From contig NC_034012.1 in NCBI RefSeq assembly GCF_000346465.2, positions 16,674,789 to 16,738,788 of the forward strand: a stretch of 64,000 bases of DNA, in the 5' to 3' direction. Below are positions 33,861-46,694 of this stretch, one piece after another; position 1 is the first letter of the stretch; each line of letters opens with the position of its first letter. The translations under genes were made by a program, and so were the position numbers. The stretch is from Prunus persica. Lineage: Eukaryota; Streptophyta; Magnoliopsida; Rosales; Rosaceae. Below the pieces are notes generated by a model, which was not told the origin of the DNA, made no database searches, and was given only the letters and a program-made list of their open reading frames with translations.

Positions 33861-35626
33861 GTTTTATCTTAGACAATTTGTTCATGAAGTTAATAACGTA
33901 TTGTTGTAAAATTTTCAGTTTTCGCTTTCTTTAATGAGAAAAAGGGTGATTTAAACTGAGTATTTCTAACAAAGTAAAAAGAGAAATACCACTAATCAGT
34001 TAATTAACTTTTTAACTTGGACTATTAAGTTAAATGACGACTGTTTAAATTAGGGTTTAAATTCGTTGCTTTGGAATAGTCGGGGTCCCGGACCCCATGC
34101 AATTATTTATTTATTTATTTAAATTTGGGGTTCCTAATTTCATTTTGTTTTTCTTTTGTTAATTTAATAACCATCCAATATTCATCTTCATAATGTAATA
34201 CATGCAAATTCTAGTTTCACCACATTATTTTGCAATTGTTTGAACCCTAATTAAAAACATCAAAAAGCTCACTAATAGACCCAAACAAAAAATCGACAAA
34301 AAAGAAGACCAAAACAACCTTATTTATAGACTTGAGCCAGCAATTTTAGCCCAAGCCCGTTTTGGGCCCAACCTCAAAAATCATACTGGGTTAGTTTTCG
34401 GACGTATTCGACCCAATGATCCATTAAGTCCAAATGGATTTGGACCCACAAATTGAATTTTGACTAATTACGGTCTGGGCCGAAGATGGACCTAACCTGG
34501 CCCATTCGAACATTTACCTTTTTTTCTGGTTGAAGTGATGACTCATGCCAAAGCTTAATTGTTCATTGGCTGTGGAACTCACAATCCTCACCCACGGGTA
34601 AGCCAGAGCAGCTCCCTGGTTGCCTTCATACTCTTCCCAGAAAACGTCAAATTTTAAAGGACACGTGGCTAACGCTGCTGGCGTTGTACCAGCGCTGTGG
34701 TCCCCACCATTACGCCACGCGTTCCCCCGTCTTTGCCCTTCGGGTACGGGTCACGTGGGCCGTCTAATATTTTAAATTTGTTTATGTTTTTCTGGTAAGA
34801 TTTTCTGTGATAACCTCACCCCGGGTGGGCCCCAACCCATTCCATACCGTCACTTTTACAACCGGGAACCGGTTCTCACACTCTCCAGCTCTCCTCTCCT
34901 TGAGAAAACTCTAGCGTACCAAAAAACCGGTCTAACAAGTTCGCGGTTCAGTAGTGTCTACGTGTCCCAAAATAAAATTTCTAGAGCAATTAAGTGGGTC
35001 CCGAGGTGGGTGATGAAATCATAACCTTGGATGTGGAATTTAAATAGGGGAGCTCTTCTAGTACAGTTATATACTGTGAGATTATATGGAATTGCAGAGA
35101 AATTGTGAGATTCCGAGGCCCAAAATCTAGGGTTTTTATTTGTGATTGGCTTTTTCTCTCGGCAAGTAAGTCCCTCTAAGATTTTGTTTGATTTTAAAAA
35201 ATTCGAATTTTGACCTTTCGATTATAAAATTTGAATTTATTTGTGTGGTTGATTTCTAGGGTTTCAAGAATTGGGGGTTTTTTGTGTGGAATGTATTGAT
35301 TTTTTAGGGATTATGATTTGGTTCTCTCTGTCTATGTGGTTATGGCATGGAATTGTGTTTTGGGTATCTTTCGGTTTTGTGGAATTTGACTGTTTCTCGG
35401 GTCAGAGTTTGATTGTGCTCTCAAGAGGGGGAAAGAGGAGATTTTGGTATAAATGTTTGGTAACTTTATTTTTATTTTCCGTCCATTGTGGTCTTGTCTG
35501 TGGCTGCATGTTTCTTGTACATTAAGAGGAACTCTCATATTTTAATCACTGACTTGGATTTTTGTTTTTTTGTTTTCTCTTGTATATAGAACTTAGTGTT
35601 GGTGTCTATCGAAAGATATTTGAGGC
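33861..35626 (+). promoter_or_regulatory. Promoter and 5' leader of the NF-YA gene
   Basis: Two G-box or ABRE-like words, ACACGTGGC (34661-34669) and TCACGTGGG (34751-34759), lie some 300-400 bp before a TATA-like TTTAAATAGGG (35039-35049). The leader seems to have an intron from the GTAAGT at about 35166 to an acceptor near 35590 (TATATAG), just before the coding exon. The earlier part (33861-34600) is plain AT-rich DNA. Confidence 0.5.
35086..35130 (+). CDS. Possible 14-residue upstream ORF in the NF-YA leader
   Basis: ATG at 35086 to TAG at 35130 encodes MELQRNCEIPRPKI. It lies about 40 bp after the TATA-like box and before the presumed leader intron, so it would be in the mRNA if transcription starts near 35070. 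It may limit translation of the main frame. Confidence 0.35.
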   Translation: MELQRNCEIPRPKI

Positions 35627-38600
35627 ATGCAGTCAAAGTCTGAAACTGAAAATCGACTTCATGCTGATCATCATACCATCCCACCAAACAGTGTTTATTC
35701 AGAACCGTGGTGGCGGGGTGTTGGCTATAACCCCATCTCCCCAGCCGTTACAGGGAGGAATGCATCCAACTCATCTTCGTTAGAATGCCCAAATGGTGGT
35801 TCGGAGTCCAATGACGATCGATCATTGTCCAATGATGAGCCAAATGAAGATGATGATGATGATGCCACCAAAGAGTCACAGATTACGTCTCCAAGATCAG
35901 GTGACAATTCCTACAATATCTGGTGATTTGGTATAAATTTCACCTCTTTGTTGGTTTCACGGTTTAATATTTTATTTCAACTTCAGCTGGCAATGATGGG
36001 CAAGAGCGCCAAAATATGCCGCATGTTGGATCTACTGTACCTACAGTTCGTGATGATTGCCTTGCGCAACCGCCACAGCTTGAGCTTGTTGGTCACTCTA
36101 TTGTAAGTTCATTTTACTTTGTTCCAAGATTTATTGCCCCCTGCATGCTGCAACTCCGTTGATAGTTCGTTAAATATTGAACAAGGTTCTGTAATTTTTA
36201 ATTTAAAAGTGGGCACTCATACCTGCATGATTTTGGAATGTAAGATTCCTACCTTTCCCGCATTTGTTTTGTAGGCTTGTGCTTCAAATCCTTATCAGGA
36301 TCCTTATTATGCGGGAATGATGGCGGCTTATGGACATCAGCCTTTGGTATGTTAAACAGTAATATCCTTGAGTGTAATAGAATTCTACATGCAATGTTGG
36401 ATTTGTATGATATTATCTTTTGCGCAGTGATGCAATTTTAGAGTTTATGCAGATATCATACTTCCCTTATCCACTCTCTAAACAATAATTATATTTCTAT
36501 TTTATATCTCTAAACAACTTCAAGGGTGGTTGTTGGTAGGAGTATTTAAATTCCCTTTATTGTTTCTTATCAAAACAAAAATATCAACGATGTTATATCA
36601 TATTTGTGATGGTAGTGAAAGGGGGATGGGTAGTTGAGGTTTATCGGGACTTGTAACTTAGGTCACCTATGATCCTATGCAGTTAACATTTTGGATGGGG
36701 AAATTATTTGGTCTGATTGGGTAAATGAGGAAAGGATAATTTTTCCTTTGAAGTTGCTGTTTTCTGTTATTAGTAGCTGAAATCTAAGTTTTGGTACGGT
36801 CTTCTCATAATGTAATGGTCTTTCGGGGTTTGAATTTGAAGCTTTAAGTTTAAAATATTACTGATAGGATACTAGTGGTTTTTCTTAATTTCTCTTTGTA
36901 GCTAGTATTTACTTATTACTATTTCTACGGTTTGGTATTCCATTATCCTTATTAACCAAATCCCACATTGTCTATATGTTGCATGTTTTTACATCTTACT
37001 TTATAGGAAAATGATAATGATGATAATATGGTGGGAGTGAAGCACTAGCAACAACTTGCCAAGATATCGATCTTCTTTGAAAGCCCAAAGCCTGTTGGCA
37101 GAAATCCAATTTTAAAACCTTTTTATCTAAAGAGAAATATCCATCATACAAGAGTTGAATTGGTAAAACTATAAAATTACTAGGTTTAAAGGTCAATTGA
37201 AGAGTTAGTGTCGACTGTTATTAAGAATAGGTTTAGTTTGGGTCTTGGAAATACTGAATGTCTAAGTTTGCTTACGGTCTCCTACTATTTCTTGAGTTTC
37301 TAGTATCTATTACAAGTCTGGGTATTTCTTGGAGTCTATGAGAGTAATGTTTGAAGACTACAATTCTAAAGCAAATCAGATTTTGGATAAAAGAAATGAA
37401 GTGTTGTTGAAAGGCTTGGTGCCTTGATATCTCCATCTGCACTTTCCCTTTTATTTCTGTATCTCTCTAATTTGTCTAAGATTACAGCAGGCCTAAATCT
37501 TTTTTTTTTCCTGAACTTTTTTGACGACTGAAATAAAGCCTGCCACAGTCCTGGGCAAAAGATCACCTTGTGTAGTCATACATCAAAAGATCACCTTATG
37601 TTGTCGTACATCACGGTGGTGCTGGTGATAAAAAAAGATTAGTTATAATTTTCAGCCCTTTCAAGTTGTGTTTCTTTGGTATGATCTGAACTTATTCTGG
37701 GGTGGATTTGGAAGGTGAACAGTAGCAAATATCTTGATATGTACGTAATGCTGAACATCTGTTTCAATTGGTTAGGGCTATCCTCCTTTTCTTGGAATGC
37801 CACATGCTAGAATGCCATTGCCTCTTGAGATGGCACAGGAGCCTGTGTATGTGAATGCAAAACAATACCAAGGGATTCTAAGGCGAAGACAGGCACGTGC
37901 AAAAGCAGAACTTGAAAGGAAGCTAATTAAAGTCAGGAAGGTAGAAATTTAACTTGCAGACACAAAGCCTTTAACGCTATAATATACATGTTTTATTTCA
38001 TATATGTGATGTGAATATGATATATGTATGAGTTGTTGTGCTCACACGCCTATATTTCTACTTCTAATCCCACCTCTTCAGACTGTGTACATCAATTTTA
38101 ATAAGACATTCATAGAGTCTGTTCTCTCTGGCTAATAGGAAGTATTGACTTTGACATAATCACAATTTAATTGAAGACTTCTGATCTTGTGCAATGAGCT
38201 TTGAAAATTGTCGGCTTACACACTGCGACGTGCTTAAGAAGTGGGTTCCAATATTGTGATGTGCTCACTTGTGAGCATATCATGGAAACTTACAAAGTTG
38301 GTGTACATATGAGTTTTTGGGCTTTGATATACCCTCCATATCAGGAACAACTTATTTGACTTGCGCACTTTCTAGTCTCTATTGCTTCCATGAACTTATT
38401 TGACTTTCTACTCTCTCTCTTACCAATCAAAGATTTGCATGCACAAATTTTATCCCTTAGTGTTGATTATAATTGATTTTATAATCACGTAACATGGATA
38501 AATATACATTTTAGTGTTGATTACAATTGAGTTTACTATGAAGTAGTTCAACGATTGTGTTATTGATATTTGGTAACATTTTAGTAACCGTGTTTGTCTA

Positions 38601-38710
38601 ATCGGCTTCTTGTGAGATTACTGTTTACAATAGCCATAGGATGTTTGTTGTAAGAGGCAGAGGATAAACAGTTGTAGATTTCGTTTTTTTGGGGAGATGA
38701 GTTGTATATA

Positions 38711-38777
<67 letters not shown>

Positions 38778-39332
38778 TGGGTGTGATGATACTTCAGTTA
38801 ACGAATTCCAACTCAAATTGTTAGTGTTGGTATTTATATTAAGTATGAATGTACCTGTGAGCCTAGCTGACTTTGGTAACTTATTAATTCTCATTTTCTA
38901 TAGCCATATCTTCATGAATCACGACATCAACATGCTATGAGAAGGGCGAGAGGTACTGGAGGACGTTTTGCAAAGAAAACTAATGGTGATAAATCAAACA
39001 GCACTGGCCAAGAAAAGGGCACAGGCTCTGGTCCAGCCCACTCGTCACAATCTGGCAGTTCATCAGGTTCAGAACCCTTTCCCTCAGATTCTGCCGAAAC
39101 ATGGAATTCCTCCAATAGTCAGCAAGAAGGAAGAGGATCCCAAGTGCATGAAGCGTACCCAGGTCACAATTATGCAAATGGCAGTGGCTGCTTCCAGACT
39201 CATGGTGGCTTGCAGGCTTCGATGTATCCTTCATACTCGGGCAAGAGAGGGGAAGAAGGAGATTGTACAGGCCAGCAACGGGGAAGTATTTCTTCGAATC
39301 AGGCCTCACAGAGGCGTCTTGCCATCCAGTGA
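35627..39332 (+). CDS. NF-YA: Nuclear transcription factor Y subunit A (NF-YA), five coding exons
   Basis: Exons 35627-35900, 35987-36102, 36275-36346, 37776-37940 and 38904-39332 join with GT-AG sites into 351 residues. The conserved core spans two exons: [18 protein letters not shown] (residues 176-193), the NF-YB/NF-YC interaction helix, and [19 protein letters not shown] (208-226), the CCAAT-binding helix. The acidic Ser-rich N-terminal part ([12 protein letters not shown]) and Gln/Ser/Gly-rich flanks are usual for plant NF-YA. The protein joins the NF-YB/NF-YC dimer in the nucleus and binds CCAAT boxes. Introns 3 and 4 are long (1.4 and 1.0 kb). Intron 4 holds a (GT)n tract. A miR169 site follows in the 3' untranslated region. 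The paralogue number is not assigned. Confidence 0.94.
38722..38785. repeat. (GT)n microsatellite in NF-YA intron 4
   Basis: About 25 GT units followed by GGGTGTGGGTGTG, preceded by a short (AT)n. It lies about 120 bp before the last coding exon. Confidence 0.95.
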
Positions 39333-40291
39333 ACCTCTGGGAGGTGGATGCCAAGATGGAGGATTGGACCCTTATAACAGAAAAAGGGTCAGTCCCCTGG
39401 TTATATCTTTGGCAATGTGTTTGCCAGGCGGCAATTCATTCTTGGCTTTGTTCTTGTGCTTGTGGCATAGATGAATGGAAGGAGAGTGATATGAATGGGC
39501 CATTTGGATTCTGTGAAGTCCTTTGATGCTTCAGTTCATTACATCCTTCCTATTTTTGCCTGATGTACAGAGTAGTTTTCAGTAATTTGAAGTACATATG
39601 GAAAACTGAAATTTAAACGAATAGTACTCTAGTTTAATGTATAAACCATCGTGTGTATTGTGTTTGTCACTTTGAATTCGAGTTGTGCGGTTGGCGACAA
39701 ATTGGAGTTTCTTTTGTTTTCATTGTGGATTATTCTCCTGCATGCTCGAGGCATGTGCAGACTTCAGCGAAGTTCAAATGTAATCAGATCCGATTTTAGA
39801 TTAGTATTTAAATCGAATCATGATTGGCTACCCTGTTATAATGGTAGGCTAAATTGCATATAACGAAAGGTACATCAAGCAGCTGGTGTACACGCAATAT
39901 ATAAAAAATAAGAAACTCGGAATATATAAAAAACAAGACCTATTTCTTAGAATCATTTTTATAATTTTAGACGTCTCAACCAACTCAGATTATTTTGAAT
40001 TTATTATAAGAAAAATGTAAGAAAAGTTTTGGAAATAGAAAAATAATACTCTTTAGTTTTCTATCTCCATAGTACCAGTGTACACATGCTTTGCAATCTG
40101 CAAAGGAGTCAACTACTAAACTTTATAAATTTTTCTCACACAGATTCTTAATGGACCTTTATAAATCCGACAAAAAGAGCACAATTTTGTAACTAACTGC
40201 TTTATTGTCTGATACATTGTTTTACACTCGAATTTAAAGGCAAAGGGTAAAGAGAATGCGATGTGTTCTTTAGGTATTGCGTAAGTTATAA
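39333..40291. other. Convergent 3' regions of NF-YA and SEC62
   Basis: The two genes face each other across 959 bp that must contain both 3' untranslated regions. No other gene is seen. Confidence 0.6.
39428..39448 (+). promoter_or_regulatory. miR169 target site in the NF-YA 3' untranslated region
   Basis: The 21-nt stretch centred on CGGCAATTCATTCTTGGCT lies 96 bp after the stop codon. Against the miR169 family sequence it pairs almost throughout, with one internal mismatch, one G:U pair and loose ends. This position and sequence are the established way that miR169 represses plant NF-YA genes. Confidence 0.88.
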
Positions 40292-43200
40292 TCATATATC
40301 ATGTTTTTGTTCACCGCTATTGTCTAGGTTTTCCTCACTATTGTCTAGGTTTTCATCAGTGTTCTCTAGATTTTCACTAACTTCTGCCTCATCCTGCTCT
40401 GTGATAGTTTCTGCGCCCATGCCATCAGGTGGTGTCACACCTTCCTCAGTTGCATTGCTTGCCTCAGTCGCATTAACTACTGGTTGCAGATTCTCCATCA
40501 TCCCAGAAAGCGCCAATCTTGGAGACCACTCAAGAACATCATCAATTATGTTCGATACACGTTTCTGATACCTGCAAGAATATAGAGTTTATTATTAGTA
40601 CGTTTGGCAAGGCCAAAAAGCAAAGAACTGGTTTGGCAAGTAATCAGGCAGAGCATTGTGTTGCAACCGTAAAGCAAAGGATCTGCATTAAGGATCCCAA
40701 CAAAAGATCAAAAATAAAGGGAAAAGGTATTCAAATTATTCTAGATCTGAAATTTTCGAAATCTCATCATGCTTAGCCAGCCACAATTTGTCCCTCCAAG
40801 AAATAACGTGACTTTAACCTCGTAGTATAGCATGCCAGAAGATCAGCCTCAGGCTGTCAAGTGCCATTATGGTATATTTTGTAGAAGTAGAACTCACCTG
40901 GCTCTAGCAGCTTCATCAGGAGCATGATGCCTCAGTAGCAATATGACCAGCACTCCAACTGCCGCATAGAAAACTCGTGTCGTCCACTTTGGTCGCTCCT
41001 CCTCATCTTTCTGGGGCCAGAAACGGAACAATTCTCTCAAAGTAGCTTCCTCGGCGAGAATGTTGGGGAAAAACCAAACTCGTTTCCCCAAAATAATGTA
41101 TAGAGCTCCAAATATCGCACCCCTCACTGGAAATTAAGAAAATGAAACCAAAAAATAAATAAATAAATGTTTATGTTGAATATGACAGGGAACGGAGCAT
41201 TACAAGAATAATTATTTGCACAAATAACTCTGGAATCTTGAGATTTAATACAAAATAAAGGAACTACAAGATCACAGAAAAAGCCAACTGAAGCTGGAAG
41301 TCAACTCAAAAATCTAAATAAAAATTGTTGAGGTTTCTAGATGCACATATAATGAGTACTCGAAAGATGATAATCAATACAAAGATATGCAAGTCTGCAA
41401 GACAGAAATTTTGAAGTATTTTAGGCCAAGATGACGGCAAATCCGGATAATAAATATAACTGTAACTGTGAACGTAAGCAGTAGTTATGGGACTCTCATG
41501 ATATGTGTGCAACTATACTTAAACAAAGAATAAGATTTGAACCTAGGATCTATGGCATCCCCACCCTATCCCAATTCCTTTTATATTAGAACTCACCAGA
41601 GTCTTAAAGGTAAATTGACATTGACTTTAGACACTAACATCAAATAAAAGAAATTGTTAGCTTATAAAGGTTCAAGTCTGAGAGCTTTCAGTACAGAACA
41701 TCGAAAACTGTAAGATGCAAGATTCTTGAACAGTAAGTGTCATAAGACTGTAGAGAGCAAAAGGCTGCAAATTATTCACTAATACTTGGCAATGGAGAAA
41801 TGGGAAAAAACATTGGTGGCCAAGGAATCCTAAAAACAATACAAGCTAACTAGCAACTGTGCATCTTGCTGACAACCTGAAATAAAAGTTTCTGCCAATC
41901 ATTGAAAAGTAGCATGACTTATCTTTCACAGAGGAGGGTGAAAAAAAAATGAAAAAAGGAAGATAGTCCCTCGTACAATAATTTGATCCTCATAAAACAA
42001 AAGGTAAAAAGGACAACAAACAGCGTAATCCATAATGCAGAGGTGGTGGTATGTCCTATTTAGTTACAACCCTGATCTTAAGGAACTCTGCTGGACTTGG
42101 GCTAGTACCTGGGCCTTAAAAAATAACTAGCTATATTTCTAGCAATGCTATCAAAGTAAGAGTATTTTCGATGTGCCCCGGATAATCTACTAGATTCAGA
42201 ATTTAATGAAAAGGAAAATTCCAGAAATTCATGCCTACCTTGAATTAAAGGCGACACTCTTTAAATGATGGTGTAGTCATTTTCTCACAAGAATAAGGAA
42301 CTGAATGCATTGACAAAATAGTATTCAGCAAGAAAGTACTAAACGTAACTACATCTACATATCCTATTAAACCTACAGGAATAGTTGTACAAGCATGTCA
42401 CTAACTCTAATACAGCCTGACTTTTCTAAATAAGTTAAACAACCTCTAACCAATATAAATGCCAATTTGGATGTCCAAAACATGACTAGTGAGCAGAATG
42501 TTTGCTATAACAAAGGAGTAAGTGTGATAAAATAGTGCAGCTTTTTAAAAAGGGGTGAAAGGTATAAACCTAATTTTTTTTACTCTAGTATCCACATCAT
42601 CTTTAAATAATAAGATTTTAAATGAAAAAATTTCATGGTTCACAACGAAGACATGCCCGGAAGTTCAGAACTTACAAACAAGTAGAGAAAGAAACAGTAG
42701 CAGGACCCCGAGACATGAGTAGAGTATTAGTAGCTTGCACCGATGGGGATATACAGGAAACAAGCAAATTGCCAATGTCACCACTGGCCAGAAAAATGAG
42801 AGAAGCGTCTGCCAGAGAGGCCGCCTTTTAACAAAAGTCCATGCAAAGAAGGCATCATTCTCAGAAAATACTTGGTCCTGCAAAAGACAGTCAAGGAATT
42901 ACTAAATTTGGTGTGTGGTGCTTAAAAGAATACATGAAGAGAAGGCATAGCACGCAGAAAGAGAGGATTAAAATATTAATAAACTTACTCAAAGGATAAG
43001 TTTCATACACTTTGGATGGCACCATTAAGTTATTTCACCTTCATAGTTTCACAGTTTTACAAAGAAGCACAAAAAAAATTCTAGTTCACACATGCATACA
43101 AAGTGAAAAAGATAAAATCTCATTTCAAGAAATTATGAATATAACATAAACAATATAAAACAAAAACATAGATATCTAAGGTGGAAGTAAAAAGGGCACA

Positions 43201-45392
43201 ACATTATCACCACATGAATACAAGTATAAAGTAAATGTACATAGTCTAAGCATGATCATGAAGACTATGACCACATGGACAAAGCAGATATACTGAAACA
43301 GAAAAACCCCATTTATTCACCTTAACCGGTCCCAAACAAACAAAAAGAAAGCCTTGTCCAATCTAAAGTATACTATACAAACTGTTTTCACCAAATATAA
43401 GCCTTGTCCAATGTCATGATTGTAGAATATACGGAACACCAAATATAAAAGTAGGAGTCAGTCACAAACATGAAAAGGAGAAACTAGAAGGCGGAGCCTG
43501 CTAATTGCAAGGGCAGCAAGTTACTAGTTCAAAAGCAATTAAGAGGTTAACTTACTGGAAAGATCTCCAGATGTGCAGGCCATGTAGACAACTTTTTCTT
43601 TCCAGGACGAAGAGTTTTCACCACACGATCACAGCGAACTAGAAGATTCTTTCTCAGTAAAACATCGGCAATATCTTCAGCTTCTAGATTTCTATCCGAT
43701 TCTAGAATATCTTTGAGTTCAGGATGATTCCTCAAAAATCTTACAAAATCCTTCCCCCTGAAATATTCCACGCGTGTCTCCTGTAGAACAGCCCACCTAG
43801 ACACCAAATCCTTATGGTCTCTCACCTTCTCTGCAAACAACTGGAACAAATCCTTCTGGATAGCTTGTTTCTGAAAGAAAGTCAAATGGCAAACAGAAAA
43901 ACAAGGAAAATACAAGCAGGCTATAAGAATGCAAACCAATTGGCCAAAACATATCTTCCTTGAAAGAAAAAAATCCAAAAACATTATTGGACAAAAACAA
44001 GCATCAAGCCAAAAATATATATTCAAAAGAAAACAAAACATGGCCACCACTAAATAATAATTATCTAAGATTGAGATAATCAAGTGATACAGATGAAGGC
44101 ATCATAAGCACTCATCGACACTAACAAATTAAAATTCGTTGCCAGTATCACTATGTAGGACACCATCTAAGTCTGCAATGCAAAATATCTCATTATGTGA
44201 GCTATGTACGGATTTGTTTTTGAATTAGTCTCAGGCTCTTTCACCCTAGAAACTCAATTTTGCATGATATCTAGAAGACTAGATGTTTTGCTACGACAAT
44301 CTAGGTCAATGTTGAAGGAATTCAATTCTATCGTAGCTTAGAGTAAATTACAGTATCTGAAAGATAAATAAGAAATCCTCCACTTACAATTCCCTCCAAT
44401 GATATGGCTCAAAGTCCTACATTCAAAAAGTTCCACTTTGGGTAGAAAATACAAACACACTAGACTCAGATATTAATTACAAAGGAATGTCCTCTGCGAA
44501 TTGTTTTAACTTATAGTAAAGATGTAGAGAGTGATCAAAGGAAAGCACTTGGTCGGAGTTTCTCTTTTAGAGCTTTCCTGGAATTAGAGCCCATCTATGA
44601 TTTGGTTCTAATCTATGATTACCCTCCATTGCTCACACAACACTACGTAAAATAATTCTAACAATTGTTCATGCAAGAAACAGGAAGTGATCATTGACCA
44701 TCTTGCGATCCATCTTGCAGTAGCCTCTTCCGCTCTACTACATTCTGTTTTCCTTTGCCCAGTAGACTTTATATTTTCTCCTTTTTCTAGGCTAAACCAT
44801 GTTGCTAATTAGAAAAGCCCTGCCTGTCGACTACGCTAAATATGCAAAAACACAAAATCAGGACAGACCAAATCGCACACATTTCAAAAGCTCTACCCTA
44901 CAAAACAAAATGATCAAACTTTCCATGACAATTCTTGCACCCTGAAGTACCTTCGATAACATTGAAGCAGACCCAACCCTAGTGACGATTTCCCCAAATG
45001 GGTAGTCATAATTGTTCCAATATATGCCCCTATAATGCTAATTTACAATTTTGCATTTCTGAAACAATTAAACACATTACGTTCAAAACTTTCAACTAGT
45101 TTCCTCTCCTACCCTTTTCAACAACCCAGCAGAGCAATAAAAAAGGCAAGTGCTTTTCACTACACATTATTGCAAGTAGTACAAATCAATCAGCAATTTG
45201 CATTACCCAGATATATACAAAATTCAATTGGGTTTTTCATATAGATGAAACCCTAGATCAAGGATGAGAGAGAATCAGAGAAAGAGAACAAACCCTAGGA
45301 GGGGTATCAGAGTTGGAATCTCTGCCGCCGTTCTGAATAGCGCCTGATGACCTTCGCACCCTTTTCTTCTCTGCCCCTCCTGCTTTCTTCAT
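40292..45392 (-). CDS. SEC62: Translocation protein SEC62, five coding exons
   Basis: Minus-strand exons 45392-45294, 43870-43556, 42877-42676, 41126-40898 and 40571-40292 join into 374 residues, MKKAGGAEKKRVRR to GEQKHDI. The basic N-terminus and SEC62 domain (KVRDHKDLVSRWAVLQETRVEYFRG begins it, WPAHLEIFP ends its cytosolic part) are followed by hydrophobic segments at about residues 160-185 and 186-215 and another near 260-275 (VFYAAVGVLVILLL). The tail is Glu- and Asn-rich (ENLDNSEENLDNS repeats). SEC62 works with SEC61 and SEC63 in post-translational protein import into the endoplasmic reticulum. Intron 3 donor choice (GTTT followed by GTAAGT) was set by frame and by the family sequence. 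Introns 1 and 3 are each about 1.4-1.5 kb. Confidence 0.95.
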
Positions 45393-45676
45393 TTCTTCAA
45401 TACCTTTCTGTTTTTTTTTTTGGCCTCTCTCTGTGTTTTGTTCTGAAATGTATAGAGAGGAAAAAACAAAAAACAAAAAACAAACAAACAAATAAAATTA
45501 CATTTACGTCTTTACATTAGGTTGCGCTGTTTCGTTTAAATTGGTGGAAATAATTAATGTAAAATGCAATTTGCAATTGTATTTTTCTTTTCTTTCATTT
45601 TGGCCAATTTGCGTTTTTCCTTTTTTTTTCTTTTCTTTTTTCGGCTTTTGGCTTTTTATATTATGTGATTTCATTT

Positions 45677-46139
45677 GAGTGCTGCTAAACGAACCTTAAA
45701 ATTAACTGAATATACCATACTACCAAACTATTTATTGAATTACTAATTTATCCTAATATTAAATGACCAAAAAGGATATATTGAATTGTTAAATAAATAA
45801 AATTTTAATAAGTACACCTTACTCACTATATTTAACTCTTATCAAACACAGAAAAGTCTTCGTATTGCTTGGTGCTCATTAATAACGCAGTGAGTACTAG
45901 TTTAGGATTGGTATTACGAAATTAAAGATTTTGATGAAACCCAAAATCTGAAAAGATGGCACATATTCATATAAAAAGAGAAACTTGGTTTAGGATTGGT
46001 ATTAGAGTGTTATACTAGGACTATTTTTGCTAGTTAAATAGGGTGTACTTAGTTAATTTTACATTTTGATTAAAATATTAGGATTAACTTAGATTATAGG
46101 GTATACTCAGTTAATTTTAGGGTTTGTTTAGCAGCACTC
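45677..46139. mobile_element. MITE with about 40-bp inverted ends (463 bp)
   Basis: The left end GAGTGCTGCTAAACGAACC and the right end GGTTTGTTTAGCAGCACTC are inverted copies. The match continues through TTAAAATTAACTGAATATACC and its complement. The interior has further inverted similarity but no ORF. Target duplication is unclear because both flanks are T-rich. Confidence 0.75.
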
Positions 46140-46556
46140 TTTTATTTTGTTTCTTTTTCTTTTCTTTATAAGTTTGCAAATAAAATCTAAAAGGGAAAAT
46201 AAAAGAAAAGTTTATGGTGTTTGTGTTTAAATTTTTTATCTAAATATTTTATTTTAGAAAAAAAAAAGAATTTAATTTGACACTTCTTCTAACAAACTAC
46301 CACTAGGCTAAGAATTATATCTTTGGTAACACAATCTTCAAGCATTTAATGTTAGCAAAAATTGGTAACATAATAGACGTGCATATAATGTTGGATAGTT
46401 ACCTATGTACAAAGAAATGTTCAAAAATAAAAGAAAAAGGGATTTGAGGGGACAACCATCCATCTCCATCCCTGACGTAGCCCCTGCCTCCTCGACAGCA
46501 CCACCCAATCTTCAACTCCATCACCTCAATCTCTCCCACTTTTTCTCATCAGGGTC

Positions 46557-46694
46557 ATGCTAGGGAGACCAACTTTAGATACCAACTTGTGTACCAACTT
46601 TCTAATAAAGGTGGAGCCCACCAATACAATAGGTCTCACACTCTATTAGAGAGTTGATACACAAGTTGGTATCTAAAGTTGGTCTCCCTAGCAT
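46557..46694. mobile_element. Fold-back MITE with near-perfect 50-bp arms (138 bp)
   Basis: The left arm starts ATGCTAGGGAGACCAAC and the right arm ends GTTGGTCTCCCTAGCAT. Over about 50 bases the arms differ at only two positions, separated by a loop of some 38 bp. A TA next to GGGAGACC on each side could be a Tc1/Mariner-type duplication, but it lies within the palindrome so this is uncertain. Confidence 0.85.

Noticed and set aside
38625..38894. ORFs rich in His-Thr or Cys-Val on either strand
   Set aside because: Translations of the GT microsatellite in NF-YA intron 4.
38968..39474. 168-codon ORF overlapping the last NF-YA exon
   Set aside because: It is in another frame; the NF-YA frame continues the conserved core across the splice junction and ends at 39332.
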